From Roseateles_E sp005503085 (GTDB taxonomy: Bacteria; Pseudomonadota; Gammaproteobacteria; Burkholderiales; Burkholderiaceae_C): a DNA stretch of 64,000 nucleotides. How positions within the stretch are numbered: position 1 is the stretch's first letter; the number at the start of each line of letters is the position of its first letter. Positions 54,031-64,000 of this stretch are shown one piece after another. Where the stretch lies: contig NZ_JAQOWX010000008.1 of NCBI RefSeq assembly GCF_028462495.1, positions 16,013 to 80,012 on the forward strand, read 5' to 3'. Both the position numbers and the translations under genes were made by a program. The notes beneath the pieces are model-generated. The model was not told the origin of the DNA and did not search any database. It saw only the letters and a list, made by a program, of their open reading frames with translations.

Positions 54031-56082
54031 CAGGCCTCGTCGCTCAGGTCTTGCATCAGCGTGGCGACGGCGCGCTGCACCAGATCGTCCTCCTCGAGCA
54101 CCGCGATCAGGCCATGGGCCAGCAGCTGCTCCAGCGCGCCGCGGGTCAGCGAGTGGCGGTCCTCGGCGTCCTGCCCGACGAAGAGGAAGAACTGGCGGCT
54201 GTCGCTGACCCAGGCGAGCTGGGCGGTCAGCCACTGGCTCTGCACGAACATGTGGTACCAGGCGCCGATGCGCAGGGCCTCGATCCAGGTCTGCAAGGCC
54301 AGCTTGGGATCGGCGCCCAGCTGCTGGTCGTACAAGGTCACCGGCACGGTGGGCAGGCGGCCGCGGTCGACCGCCTCATGGGCCCAGCGCGAGGGCATCT
54401 GCGATTCGCGCTCGCTGAGCAGCTGGCGCAGCCGCGCCTCGGGATCGGCGTCGGGCTTGGGGCCTTGGTCGGGCTGCGGCGCGGCCACCTGCTGGCCCAG
54501 CAACAGCCGGCCATGCAGGCGCATCAGCTCGTCGAACAGGCTCTGGCGCTGCGGGGCCGGCAGCGCCACGCTGTCGCAGCCGGCCTGCAGCTTCTGGATC
54601 AGCGCCGGCAGCTCGGCGCGGCGACGCAGGCGCTGGGCCTCGTCGACCGGCAGGCGCAGGCTGTCCAGCAACTGATCGACCAGCGCGATCTGGGCATGCG
54701 CCTGCGGGGCGTCCTGCCCATGCTCGACCATGGCCTGGACGATGACGCGGGCCCAGACCTTGTGCAGGAACTGGCGCAGCAGCGGCGTGGTCTGGGCGTC
54801 CGGTGCATCGTCGAGCTGGGCCTGGACCTGCTCGCGCAGCAGGGCCAGCCAGGGCTGGCGCTGCTGCTCGCGCTCCAGCAGGGCCAGCGCGATGGCGCTG
54901 CTTTCGCTGCGCCGACGGGCCTGCGCACCGATATGCGCGTCGACCTCGCCGAGCAGCTGCAGGAATTGCGCGGCGCTGGGCTGGGGCTGGCTCAGCAGCG
55001 AGCCGATGTGCTGATCCATGAACTGCAGGAAGTGCTGCAGCCCGGCATCGTCGGCGCGCTCGAAGGCCGCGCCATGGGCGGCGACCCGGTTCAGCAGCTG
55101 CCAGGTCGGATGGTCCTGGCGGCGCAGGAGGCTGATGTCGCTCATCGCCAGGCGGGCCACCGCGACCTGCAGGCGCGCCAGCAAGGCCTTGACCGGCGGC
55201 AGCAGCTCCGGGTCGGCCAGGATCTGGTCGTACAGGCGCGACAGCATGTCCTTGCCGCCTGCGCCGCTGGCCACGGCGGGTCCGAGGCGCTGCGGCCGCG
55301 AGTTGTAGGCGTCGACACGGCGCGCCAGGCTGTCCAGCGTGGCGGGCTCGACGGTCTCCTGAAAAATGCTGCCGGCGTGGCGCAGGCGCTGCTGGTCGCT
55401 TTGCTGCATCGCCGTGCTGCCGGCGATCAAGGGGGTCAGCTCGGCCGCTCGCAGCTCGGCGCACAACTGGCCGTACAGCCGGCTCAGGCCCTGGGCCAGC
55501 GGCTGGGCGGCTGCGCGCATCAGCGCGTACTGTCCCTCGGGGTCAAGCTGCACGGGCTGCAAGGCCTGCAGCAGGCCCTGGGCAAACAGCGCGGGCCGCA
55601 GCGGGTTGTCGTTCTTGCGCGGGCGGGCCGTGCCGCGCAGCGCGGCAAAGAAATTGCCGAGCTGGTGCAGCTCGGCGCGGCAGTGGTCTTCGATCGCCTG
55701 GATCACATGCGCGACAGCCACGTCCTGCAGCGCCTGCTGCTCGTCCACCAAGCTCAGCGTGTCGAGGCTGACCGGCTTGCGGTGCAGCGGGTCCTCACCT
55801 CGGGCGGCAGCCTCCAGCAAGGGGGTCAGGGCTTGCTCGAAACGCTCGGCGAAGCGCAGACGCTGGCGCTGCCAGGCGTCCAGCAGCAGATGCTGTTGCG
55901 GGCGGCCGCCGAGCTCGTCCGGTATCCGGTCCAGCAGATGGCGGCTGAGCAGGCCCAGCTGGGCTTGGGCGTCTTGGACGAGGGCGGCGAGGGTGNGGTA
56001 TCCGGTCCAGCAGATGGCGGCTGAGCAGGCCCAGCTGGGCTTGGGCGTCTTGGACGAGGGCGGCGAGGGTGGGTGCGGGCAT
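54030..56082 (-). CDS. DUF1631-family protein, N-terminal part broken by an assembly N and 75-bp duplication
   Basis: Large helical cytoplasmic protein of the DUF1631 family of proteobacteria, function unknown. The frame from the stop at 54030 runs through copy 1 of a 75-base duplication to N55996. The likely true start is the ATG at 56082 in front of copy 2, in a frame different by the inserted 76 bases. If one copy plus the N is removed, the gene reads without break from MPAPTLAALVQDAQAQLG to the stop and is 658 residues. So the gene is probably intact in the organism. Coupled to the patatin gene. Confidence 0.75.
55921..56071. repeat. Exact 75-base direct duplication around a single N
   Basis: 55921-55995 and 55997-56071 are identical and separated by N at 55996. 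Contig ends overlapping by 75 bases but joined with one N would give this. Removing one copy restores the reading frame of the gene. Confidence 0.9.
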
Positions 56083-56131
56083 GGAGAGGGCGGACCGATT
56101 CTTGCCCGGATTATGCGGCTGGGCCCGGACG

Positions 56132-56160
56132 AAAAAAGGGGCCGCATTCGCGGCCCCTTT
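56132..56160 (-). terminator. Rho-independent terminator of groES-groEL
   Basis: On the minus strand an 11-base perfect stem (AAAGGGGCCGC / GCGGCCCCTTT) with a 4-base loop is followed by six T. It lies 50 bases past the groEL stop. Confidence 0.92.
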
Positions 56161-56209
56161 CGAGACGGTCAGACTTGTTGCACGGGTGCCGCAGGCACCC
56201 GGCTTGGTC

Positions 56210-57856
<1,647 letters not shown>

Positions 57857-57905
57857 GTGTATTTCTCCGAATTCTTTAAGGTGTCAGATCTTGGGGTGCG
57901 CCGAC

Positions 57906-58196
57906 TTACTTGGCGACAACAGCAAACAGATCTTCTTCGCGCATCACCAGCAGTTCGTCGCCGTCGACCTTGACGGTCTGGCCGCTGTACTTGCCGAACA
58001 GCACGCGGTCGCCGACGGCCACGTTCAGGGCGATGAAGTCGCCCTTCTCATTGCGCTTGCCCGGGCCCACGGCCAGGACTTCGCCCTGATCGGGCTTCTC
58101 TGCGGCGTTGTCGGGGATGACGATGCCAGAGGCGGTCTTGGTTTCTTGTTCCAGACGCTTGACGATCACACGATCGTGCAGAGGACGCAGTTTCAT
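57906..58196 (-). CDS. groES: 10-kDa co-chaperonin GroES
   Basis: 96 residues. Starts MKLRPLHDRVIVKRLEQE, has the mobile-loop region and ends EEDLFAVVAK, all typical. First gene of the operon; the leader contains CIRCE about 100 bases upstream. Confidence 0.98.
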   Translation of the reverse strand: MKLRPLHDRVIVKRLEQETKTASGIVIPDNAAEKPDQGEVLAVGPGKRNEKGDFIALNVAVGDRVLFGKYSGQTVKVDGDELLVMREEDLFAVVAK

Positions 58197-58294
58197 TTCA
58201 TCTCCTTGAGAGTGGTGCTAGATCTATGGGTGCACTGTGAATCGAGCACCCATTCACATGCGAAGACCCGTCATGGCGAAGCCGTTTCGGATCG

Positions 58295-58321
58295 TTAGCA
58301 CTCTATCTTGGTGAGTGCTAG
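58295..58321. promoter_or_regulatory. CIRCE operator (HrcA binding site)
   Basis: TTAGCACTC, nine-base spacer, GAGTGCTAG: the CIRCE inverted repeat with only its last base differing from the consensus. Directly downstream of the groES -10 box, where HrcA would block transcription until heat shock. Confidence 0.96.
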
Positions 58322-58328
58322 CAGACGG

Positions 58329-58356
58329 AGTATAGGGTTGTGCCGAGGGCTTTCAA
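58329..58356 (-). promoter_or_regulatory. Sigma-70 promoter of groES-groEL
   Basis: Minus strand TTGAAA (58356-58351), 16-base spacer, TATACT (58334-58329), immediately followed by CIRCE. Housekeeping-type promoter under HrcA; no sigma-32 style site was noticed. Confidence 0.85.
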
Positions 58357-58466
58357 GAGGGGCGGGCATGAATCTGCCGAAACAGTGGCCGCGGCCGGGG
58401 CTAGACTCGGTCGTGGGCTGTAGGCCCGCTGCCTCATCCACTCCCTGCAACCGACTGGAGATCAGC

Positions 58467-58712
58467 ATGAAGCTACGTTCCTACCTTGCTGCGGCCGCCT
58501 TGATGGCCTCCAGCGCGGCGTTTGCCTTTCATTGCCCCGCCGACATGAAGAAGATCGACGAGGTGCTGGCCAAGAGCCCCAAGCTCACGGCCGAGCAGAT
58601 CGGTGATGTGAAGAAGCTGCGCGCCGACGGCGAAGCCTTGCACAAGGCCGGCAAGCATCAGGAGTCGGTCGACACGCTGGCCAAGGCGATGAAGATCCTC
58701 GACATCAAATAG
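58467..58712 (+). CDS. Small exported protein of unknown function
   Basis: 81 residues from the ATG at 58467 with GGAG 7 bases upstream. Cleavable signal peptide (LAAAALMASSAAFA), then about 60 residues starting FHCPADMKKIDEVL, mostly helical, Lys/Ala rich, with one Cys. Proteins of this look recur in Burkholderiales. Divergent from the chaperonin promoter region. Periplasmic location predicted; role unknown. Confidence 0.75.
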   Translation: MKLRSYLAAAALMASSAAFAFHCPADMKKIDEVLAKSPKLTAEQIGDVKKLRADGEALHKAGKHQESVDTLAKAMKILDIK

Positions 58713-58753
58713 AGCCCCTCCCGGCCGTCGCAACAGGGGCCGGGGCCCTGCCG

Positions 58754-58948
58754 CTAGCTCTTCGGCGTGGCGGGCTTGTCGACCGGCCCATCCGCCCCGG
58801 TATTGCCCAGCTCCGGATGGCTGCGATTGACATCGCCCGGTGCCTCCGGGCCGGTCTGCCCCGTCTCGCCGAGACGATGGTCTTCGTTGTCGTGCTCGAG
58901 TCCGCCCTGCAGGCCGGGCGGAAAGTCCTGCTGTCTGCGTCCACTCAT
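58754..58948 (-). CDS. Small hydrophilic protein, unknown function
   Basis: 64 residues from the ATG at 58948, fixed by GAGGAG 8 bases upstream. Rich in Gly, Pro, Asp, Gln and Glu, without hydrophobic core (for example GETGQTGPEAPGDVNRS); probably disordered, similar in look to small stress-related proteins. Unknown function. Confidence 0.55.
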   Translation of the reverse strand: MSGRRQQDFPPGLQGGLEHDNEDHRLGETGQTGPEAPGDVNRSHPELGNTGADGPVDKPATPKS

Positions 58949-59001
58949 GATGCAAGCTCCTCGGAAATCCATGCTTCGCGACAGGCCCAGTATGGAGGGA
59001 T

Positions 59002-59442
59002 ATGAAAATGGAGCAAACCCTCCCGACACCAGCCATGCAAAAAGATCCCTGCCAAGCCCTGCGCATCGCGCTTCTCGACCTGCATCGCGTGCTGGTCGAG
59101 TTGGAGCGGCGCCAGTACGAGAAACAGCACGGCCGGCAGTCGTCCGGCGACTTCCTGCAGGTGATGGCCTATGCCGATGAGATGCGTTGGCTCGAACCGC
59201 TGAGCCGTCTGATCGTGATGCTGGACGAGGCGCTGGACGGTGACGGCGACGCCCTCTCGGCCCCGGCGGCCGTGGCCCAGCGCGCCCGCGAGCTGCTGAG
59301 CCTGGACCGGCACAGCAGCGAGCTCTTCACGACGCGCTATCTCTGGCATTTCGATGCGGCGCCGGAGTTGGTGCAAGCGCATGCGTTGGCGCTGGCGGCG
59401 CTCAAGCGTGCCGGGTCGTCGGTCCCACAAACTAGGACCTGA
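59002..59442 (+). CDS. Helical cytoplasmic protein of unknown function
   Basis: 146 residues if started at 59002 (ATGs at 59008 and 59035 are also possible). Mostly helical, acidic, no Cys apart from one near the start. Segment LRIALLDLHRVLVELERRQYEKQHG is amphipathic. No family recognised. Divergent from the small hydrophilic gene. Confidence 0.6.
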   Translation: MKMEQTLPTPAMQKDPCQALRIALLDLHRVLVELERRQYEKQHGRQSSGDFLQVMAYADEMRWLEPLSRLIVMLDEALDGDGDALSAPAAVAQRARELLSLDRHSSELFTTRYLWHFDAAPELVQAHALALAALKRAGSSVPQTRT

Positions 59443-59473
59443 GCGCTCGCGCCCGGCGGCCGGCTTCGTTCGT

Positions 59474-59983
59474 TCAGGCGCTGATCGGCCGGCTGGCCGT
59501 GCGGCGCGCCGCACGCAGCCGGCGCACCTGCAGCGTGGCGCCGATCAGGAACAGCAGGAAGATCACACCGACCACCTTCTCGAGCTTCGGGTCCTCCGGG
59601 CTGCTGAACAGCGGTGCGCCGCTGGGCAGGCGGGTGAAGGTTTCGGTGACGCCGGGGATCATGTGGAAGAACACCGTCAGCGAGTAGCTGACCGTCTGCA
59701 CATAGGGCGCGGCGTGGCCCAGCAGCCGGCTGCGGCCGGCCACGGTGGCCAGGCCCAGTACCAGCAGGGTCACGATGCCCAGCACATGGGGCTTGCCGAA
59801 GCCGCCGTGCTCGAAGATGCCGAAGCCGGTCAGGCAGGTCAGCACCGTGGCCCAGATATAGAGCTTGCCGACCGGCCGGTCCGGCAGGATGGCCCTGTCG
59901 CGCAGCAGGGCGACCAGGGCGGCGGCCAGCGCCACCAGGCTGATCAGGGTGTGGATGAAGCCGAGCGTCGTCAGTCCGAACAT
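59474..59983 (-). CDS. Integral membrane protein of unknown function
   Basis: 169 residues from the ATG at 59983 (AAGGAGAA 4 bases upstream). Four to five membrane segments with conserved-looking His residues (GFIHTLISL, EHGGFGKPH, FFHMIPGVTE), reminiscent of small quinone- or heme-interacting membrane proteins, but I cannot name the family. Convergent with the preceding helical protein gene. Confidence 0.65.
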   Translation of the reverse strand: MFGLTTLGFIHTLISLVALAAALVALLRDRAILPDRPVGKLYIWATVLTCLTGFGIFEHGGFGKPHVLGIVTLLVLGLATVAGRSRLLGHAAPYVQTVSYSLTVFFHMIPGVTETFTRLPSGAPLFSSPEDPKLEKVVGVIFLLFLIGATLQVRRLRAARRTASRPISA

Positions 59984-60242
59984 GGGGTTCTCCTTGAGGC
60001 GATGAGGTTCAGCGCCGAGCTTGGGTTGCCGTGGGCTGACCATGCCCCAGTTTCGCCTTCTTTGGATCCGTCGTGTGGCCTGCCGCCGGCTCGGCCGTAA
60101 GAGGCAGACAAGGGTGTTTCCTACCTGTGTAGGACGCCAACCCGGCCGCGACCCGCTACCAGACTACGCCCGATGGCGTATCCGGACTACCGTCGGTCGG
60201 CCGGGGCGGCCCTACTGTCGAGGTCTTCATAAGGAGACCTTC

Positions 60243-60401
60243 ATGGCACTCAGCACCATCCTGCTCATCGTCCTCGTCCTGTTCCTGATCGGCGCGCTGC
60301 CCTCCTGGCCGCACAGCCGCAACTGGGGCTATGGCCCCAGCGGCGGCCTGGGACTGATCGTCGTGATCCTGATCGTCCTGCTGCTGCTGGGACGGATCTA
60401 G
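60243..60401 (+). CDS. DUF3309-family small membrane protein
   Basis: 52 residues from the ATG at 60243, GGAG upstream. Two hydrophobic segments (STILLIVLVLFLIGALPSW and LIVVILIVLLLLGRI) around a short NWGYGPSGG loop, the DUF3309 pattern. Unknown function; often near stress genes. Its stop is 7 bases from the convergent MFS gene stop. Confidence 0.85.
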   Translation: MALSTILLIVLVLFLIGALPSWPHSRNWGYGPSGGLGLIVVILIVLLLLGRI

Positions 60402-60408
60402 GCCTTGC

Positions 60409-61818
60409 TCAGGCCTTCGCCGCCGGCTTGGTATTGACCGCCAGGCACAGCAGGCCGGTCAACAGGGCCAGGCCCACATGCAGGGCGTAGACCGCGTCGA
60501 AGTCGGCGCGCTGCAGCTGCGCATGGCCGAGCAGCAGCACGGTCAGCGCCACACCCAGCACTGCGCCGATCTGGCGCGTGGCCTGGTTGACGGCGCTGCC
60601 GACCGCGTAGTGCTGGGCCGGCAGCCCCATCACCGCCGCGCCCGACAGCGAGGGCAGCACCATGCCGACGCCGATGCCGCTGAGCAGCAGGCCCGGCAGC
60701 CATTGCGTCAGATAGGCCGGCTCGACGCCCGGCACCAGTAAGAACCACAGGCCGCTGCAGGCATAGACCAGCGCACCGCCGACCAGAAAGGGCCGGTGGC
60801 CATGCCGGGCCGCGAGCCGGCCGGTCAGGATGGCCGAAGGCATCACCAGCAGCGGGCCCGGGGTCACGGCCAGGCCGGCCTGCGGCAGGCTGTAATGCCA
60901 GATCTGCGCCATGTAGAAGAAGAAGGTGAAGAACATCATCGCGAACGCGGTGCCAAAGGCCAGCGTCGCCAGGTTCACATAGCGGTAGGTCCGGCTGCGG
61001 AACAGTGCCAGGTCCAGCAGCGGCGCCGGCGCATGGCGGGCCCACAGCACAAAGCCGATCAGCGCCACCAGGCCCAGCGCGCCGGCCATCAGCAGCTCGT
61101 CGCGCCGCCAGCTCGGCGACTCCGACTGTACGATGGCCAAGGTGATCGCGCCGACCCCGACGATCAGCAGGCTCATGCCCACCAGATCCAGCGGTCGCCG
61201 CGCCTCGGGCCGGCGCACCTCGCCCAGCAGCCGCGCGCCGAACCACAGCGACAGCGCGCCCAGCGGCAGGTTCAGATAGAAGGCCCAGGGCCAGCCGATG
61301 CTGTCGACCACCAGCGAACCGAGGCTGGGCCCGACCGCCGCCGCCAGCGCGCCGACCGCCCCCCACAAGCTCACCGCCACCGCGCGCCGCGAGGCCGGAA
61401 ACGCCGCCAGCACCAGCGACAGCGAGGCCGGCGTCAGCAGCGCCGCGCCGATGGCCTGCAGCACGCGCGCCGCGATCAGCCAGCCGACGCTGCCGGCCAT
61501 ACCGCAGGCCGCCGAGGCCGCCAGGAACAGCACGACACCGATCATGAAGACGCGCTTGCGGCCGTGCGCATCGGCCAGGCCGCCGGACGGGATCAGCATC
61601 GCCGCATAGACCACCGTGTAGGCATTCAGCACCCAGGACATATCGGCCGCCGTCGCCGCCGGAAAGGCGGCCCGCAGGCTGCCGAAGGCGGCGAACAGCA
61701 GAGTGCTGTCCAGCGAGACCAGGAAGACGGCGACGCTGGCAATCCAGAACACCGGCCAGGGTGAACGGGTGCCGCCGGCGTCAGCGGGCGGGGTGGCGGT
61801 GGCGGCGAGGCTGCTCAT
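60409..61818 (-). CDS. MFS drug-efflux transporter (DHA2, EmrB/QacA type)
   Basis: 469 residues from the ATG at 61818; upstream extension in the frame overlaps the SDR gene and is not protein-like. About 14 membrane segments, with FLVSLDSTLLFAAF and GGLADAHGRKRVFMIG (motif A) near the N terminus. Proton-coupled export of organic compounds or drugs. Starts 14 bases after the SDR stop, so it is in one operon with the SDR gene under the TetR-type operator at 62568. Confidence 0.9.
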   Translation of the reverse strand: MSSLAATATPPADAGGTRSPWPVFWIASVAVFLVSLDSTLLFAAFGSLRAAFPAATAADMSWVLNAYTVVYAAMLIPSGGLADAHGRKRVFMIGVVLFLAASAACGMAGSVGWLIAARVLQAIGAALLTPASLSLVLAAFPASRRAVAVSLWGAVGALAAAVGPSLGSLVVDSIGWPWAFYLNLPLGALSLWFGARLLGEVRRPEARRPLDLVGMSLLIVGVGAITLAIVQSESPSWRRDELLMAGALGLVALIGFVLWARHAPAPLLDLALFRSRTYRYVNLATLAFGTAFAMMFFTFFFYMAQIWHYSLPQAGLAVTPGPLLVMPSAILTGRLAARHGHRPFLVGGALVYACSGLWFLLVPGVEPAYLTQWLPGLLLSGIGVGMVLPSLSGAAVMGLPAQHYAVGSAVNQATRQIGAVLGVALTVLLLGHAQLQRADFDAVYALHVGLALLTGLLCLAVNTKPAAKA

Positions 61819-61831
61819 GGCTTGGGGCCGC

Positions 61832-62533
61832 TCAGTGCGACAAGGCCTGCAGATAGACGCCGGCCGCCAGGCCCTGCTTGACCTGGCGCGTGACTTCGTC
61901 GGCCAGCACCTCGGTGGCGCCGGCGGCCAGGCCGTCGAAGGCCTGGGCAACCACGGCCTCAGGCGTGGTCTTGGGCACATCGAGGCCCTGGGTCAGGTCG
62001 GTGTCGACAAAGCCCATATGCAGGCCGGTCACCAGCGTGCCCTGGCCGCTGAGTTCCTGGCGCAGGCCATTGGTCAGCGCCCAGGCTGCCGACTTGGTCG
62101 CACCATAGGTGGCCAGCAGGGGCCCATTGATCCAGCTGGCGATCGACAGCACGTTCAGCAAGGCGCCGCCGCCATTGGTGGCCAGCACCGGCGCGAAGGC
62201 GCGGGCCATGCGCAGCGGACCGAAGTAGTTGGTGTCCATCTGGCGTTGCGCGGCCTCGATCGCATCGGGCGCGAGGAAGCCGCCCAAGGTGGCGATGCCG
62301 GCGTTGTTGATCAGGATGCTGACATCGCTGCACTGCGCCGCGACCGCCGCGATGTTCTCGGCATTGCTGACATCGAGCCGTATCGGCACGACGCCGGGCA
62401 GGCTGATGCTGCCCGGGTCGCGGGCGGCTGCGTAGACCTTGCGCGCGCCGCGGGCCAGGGCTTCGCGGGCAAAGGCCAGACCGAGGCCGCGATTGGCGCC
62501 GGTGATCAAAACAACGGAGTTTTCGAGCTTCAT
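61832..62533 (-). CDS. Short-chain dehydrogenase/reductase
   Basis: 233 residues from the ATG at 62533. Rossmann motif TGANRGLG, NNAGIATLGG and catalytic YGATK. Cytoplasmic NAD(P)H-dependent oxidoreductase. First gene of the SDR-MFS pair, 35 bases after a perfect 16-base palindrome, so the TetR regulator upstream probably controls it. Could detoxify the compound that the MFS pump exports. Confidence 0.9.
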   Translation of the reverse strand: MKLENSVVLITGANRGLGLAFAREALARGARKVYAAARDPGSISLPGVVPIRLDVSNAENIAAVAAQCSDVSILINNAGIATLGGFLAPDAIEAAQRQMDTNYFGPLRMARAFAPVLATNGGGALLNVLSIASWINGPLLATYGATKSAAWALTNGLRQELSGQGTLVTGLHMGFVDTDLTQGLDVPKTTPEAVVAQAFDGLAAGATEVLADEVTRQVKQGLAAGVYLQALSH

Positions 62534-62567
62534 GGTGGGTCTTTCAGGCAAGGGGGTTGAGTGGAGA

Positions 62568-62583
62568 TATGACGATCGTCATA
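62568..62583. promoter_or_regulatory. TetR-type operator upstream of SDR-MFS
   Basis: TATGACGATCGTCATA, a perfect 16-base palindrome, 35 bases before the SDR start. The same motif with one change is found upstream of the TetR gene itself. Confidence 0.8.
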
Positions 62584-62628
62584 AATTGAGGCGAAAGCAA
62601 GTCTCTGATGCCGGGGCTTGCGCTGTTC

Positions 62629-63231
62629 CTAAGGGGAGAGGGCGGACCGGGTCTTCTGCCCGTGACGGGCCAGCAAGGCCTGGCGATTGGCGGCCAGCAG
62701 CGCATGGCCGTCGGCGTTGTCGCCCAGCGCGCGGGCCAGTTGCAGCGCGCCGACCAGGCTGCTGACGATGACGCGGGCCTGGTCCGCATCGGCAGAGGGC
62801 AGCACCTGCTGCACCCGCGTCATCAGGGCTTGGACCCGGCTGCGCCCGGCCTCCAGCACCTCGGCCGACTGGCGCGGCATCTCCGAGGCCAGCGCCGCCA
62901 CCGGGCAGCCGGCCTCGGGGGCGGCCAGATGGGCGGGTGACAGATAGCCCTCGACCAGCGCGACAAAGGGGTCGCTGCCGTGTTGCCCGGCCTTGGCCAA
63001 ACGCGAAGTGAGCCTGCGCTCACTGTCACGGCCCGCCCATTCCATGGCCTCGGCCAGCATCGCGTCGCGGGAGGAGAAGTGGGCGTAAAAGCCGCCATGG
63101 GTCAGGCCGGCCTGCTTCATCAGATCGGCCACGCCGATGCCACCGTAGCCGACGCGCCGGATCTCGCGCGCCGCTGTCTCGAGGATGCGCTCGTGGGTCA
63201 GTTCCTTGCGGCTGGGCGTGCTGGCGGTCAC
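62629..63231 (-). CDS. TetR/AcrR-family transcriptional regulator
   Basis: 200 residues. N-terminal helix-turn-helix: ILETAAREIRRVGYGGIGVADLMKQ then AGLTHGGFYAHFSSRD. The C-terminal ligand domain resembles regulators of reactive aldehyde/quinone responses. Lies just upstream of the SDR-MFS operon on the same strand. Matching palindromes in front of both it and the operon indicate autoregulation and control of the pair. Confidence 0.9.
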   Translation of the reverse strand: MTASTPSRKELTHERILETAAREIRRVGYGGIGVADLMKQAGLTHGGFYAHFSSRDAMLAEAMEWAGRDSERRLTSRLAKAGQHGSDPFVALVEGYLSPAHLAAPEAGCPVAALASEMPRQSAEVLEAGRSRVQALMTRVQQVLPSADADQARVIVSSLVGALQLARALGDNADGHALLAANRQALLARHGQKTRSALSP

Positions 63232-63248
63232 TTGGCTTTGTTTGTAAA

Positions 63249-63264
63249 TATGATGATCGTCATA
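63249..63264. promoter_or_regulatory. TetR-type operator upstream of the tetR gene
   Basis: TATGATGATCGTCATA (63249-63264) inside an AATATGA/TCATATT extended palindrome, 18 bases before the tetR ATG. It differs from the 62568 copy at one base. Confidence 0.8.
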
Positions 63265-63325
63265 TTAGGCTGCGACCAGCGGCCGCGTCAAGCGCCTTGT
63301 CGGGTTCAGGGCTTTTGCCGGCCGC

Positions 63326-64000
63326 TCAACAGCGGGCGGCGGCGCGGCGGGCCCGGCGCAGCTGCTGGTCCGAGCTGAAGCCGGCTTGCAGCGCTGCCTG
63401 GCTGGCCGCGAGGCCGGCGGCCTGCGCCTGGCGGGCTCGTTCGAGCCGTATCGCCTGCAGATAGTGCAGCGGCGTCACGCCGGCATGGGCGGCGAACAGC
63501 CGGCTCAGATGGCGCGGCGTCACATGGGCGGCCTCGGCCATGCGGGCCAGGCTCCAGTCCTCGGCCGGGTCGGTGCAGATCGCGTCCTGCACGCGGTGCA
63601 GGGCCGGGTGCAGATGGTGGCGGTGCGCCAGCATGGGTGACAGCTCGGGGTCGGCCGTGCCGCGGCGCAGATAGACCACCATGGTCTGTGCGACCGTCGC
63701 GGCCAGCGCCGCGCCGCACAGCTGGGCGATCAGGTGCAGGGCCAGGTCGATGCCGGCGGTGATGCCGGCGCTGCTGGCCAGCGGACCGTCGAGCACGAAG
63801 ACGCGGTTGTCGACCACCTGGGCACGCGGCTCGGCCTGGCGCAGCGCGTCCAGCAGCTCGTGATGGGTGGTGCAGCGCCGCCCGGCCAGCAGGCCGGCCT
63901 CGGCCGCCAGCAGCGCGCCGGAGCAGACCGTCAACAGCCGTCCGCCGCCGCCCAGCAAGACCTGACCCTGCTGCGCAAGCCAGCGCAGGCCCGCGAGCTC
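63326..64000 (-). CDS. GlxA-family AraC-type regulator, N terminus cut off by window edge
   Basis: The visible 224 residues hold the C-terminal part of a DJ-1/PfpI-like domain (nucleophile-elbow VCSGALLAAEAGLLAGR, TTHHELLD, SSAGITAGIDLALHLI) and two AraC helix-turn-helix motifs (WSLARMAEAAHVTPRHLSRL and a second near LAASQAALQAGFSS). Family members activate amino-acid or amine catabolic genes. The start lies beyond the window. Confidence 0.88.
   Translation of the reverse strand, partial: ELAGLRWLAQQGQVLLGGGGRLLTVCSGALLAAEAGLLAGRRCTTHHELLDALRQAEPRAQVVDNRVFVLDGPLASSAGITAGIDLALHLIAQLCGAALAATVAQTMVVYLRRGTADPELSPMLAHRHHLHPALHRVQDAICTDPAEDWSLARMAEAAHVTPRHLSRLFAAHAGVTPLHYLQAIRLERARQAQAAGLAASQAALQAGFSSDQQLRRARRAAARC

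Noticed and set aside
60398..61366. Minus-strand frame of 322 codons over the MFS gene
   Set aside because: Gly/Ala/Arg-rich shadow in another frame of the same strand; the MFS frame has clear membrane segments and motifs.

Overview
The window looks like a chromosome segment of a high-GC betaproteobacterium of the order Burkholderiales, probably near the Roseateles/Rubrivivax/Leptothrix group. This rests on protein style (GroEL/ES behind a CIRCE element, CcsB/ResB cytochrome maturation, several Bug-type solute receptors, a RAYT transposase, a PEP-CTERM-like tail); no marker RNA gene is present, so the genus is inference. The sequence is a draft scaffold: it has one N at 55996 flanked by an exact 75-bp duplication.

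Layout. 1-4581 (minus): malonate use, with a GntR regulator, malonyl-CoA decarboxylase, a Bug receptor and malonyl-CoA synthetase (cut by the window edge); a sigma-54 activator diverges from it. 6327-7862: Cache-domain chemoreceptor. 8066-13855: a complete branched-chain-amino-acid-type ABC importer (receptor, two ATPases, two permeases) in translationally overlapping order, ending in an alpha/beta hydrolase. 13856-19813: an accessory island of different base composition with long decayed spacers. It encodes a lipoprotein, two secreted chymotrypsin-fold proteases with zymogen-type activation sites, and a PEP-CTERM-like metalloprotease. 20641-26310: a double-length UvrA with four nucleotide-binding domains, the third carrying an altered Walker A.

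26315-36967: small genes, an S9 peptidase broken by an in-frame TAG, a potassium channel with a zinc ribbon, a DUF808 protein, a RAYT-like protein without its HUH histidines, a secreted amidohydrolase, and a LysR/Bug receptor/N-formylglutamate amidohydrolase group. 37073-45845 (mostly minus): SRPBCC, PhyH, GlmU, a DUF4136 lipoprotein, the FolM-FolB-TtcA run, the MsrPQ methionine sulfoxide repair pair and a periplasmic binding protein. 45855-50864: ResB/CcsB, a diheme cytochrome c4, and EngB. 50919-56082: an alpha/beta hydrolase, a type Vd patatin autotransporter and a DUF1631 protein. 56210-58356: groES-groEL with terminator, CIRCE and a strong promoter. 58467-60401: small proteins of unknown role. 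60409-63231: a TetR/SDR/MFS efflux module with matching palindromic operators. The window ends inside a GlxA-type AraC regulator.

Most of the window is ordinary core metabolism. The parts most worth a second look are the protease island (a possible two-step zymogen cascade between imperfect inverted 33-bp repeats), the catalytically degenerate RAYT, the double UvrA with a lysine-less Walker A, and the large palindrome between livK and livG.
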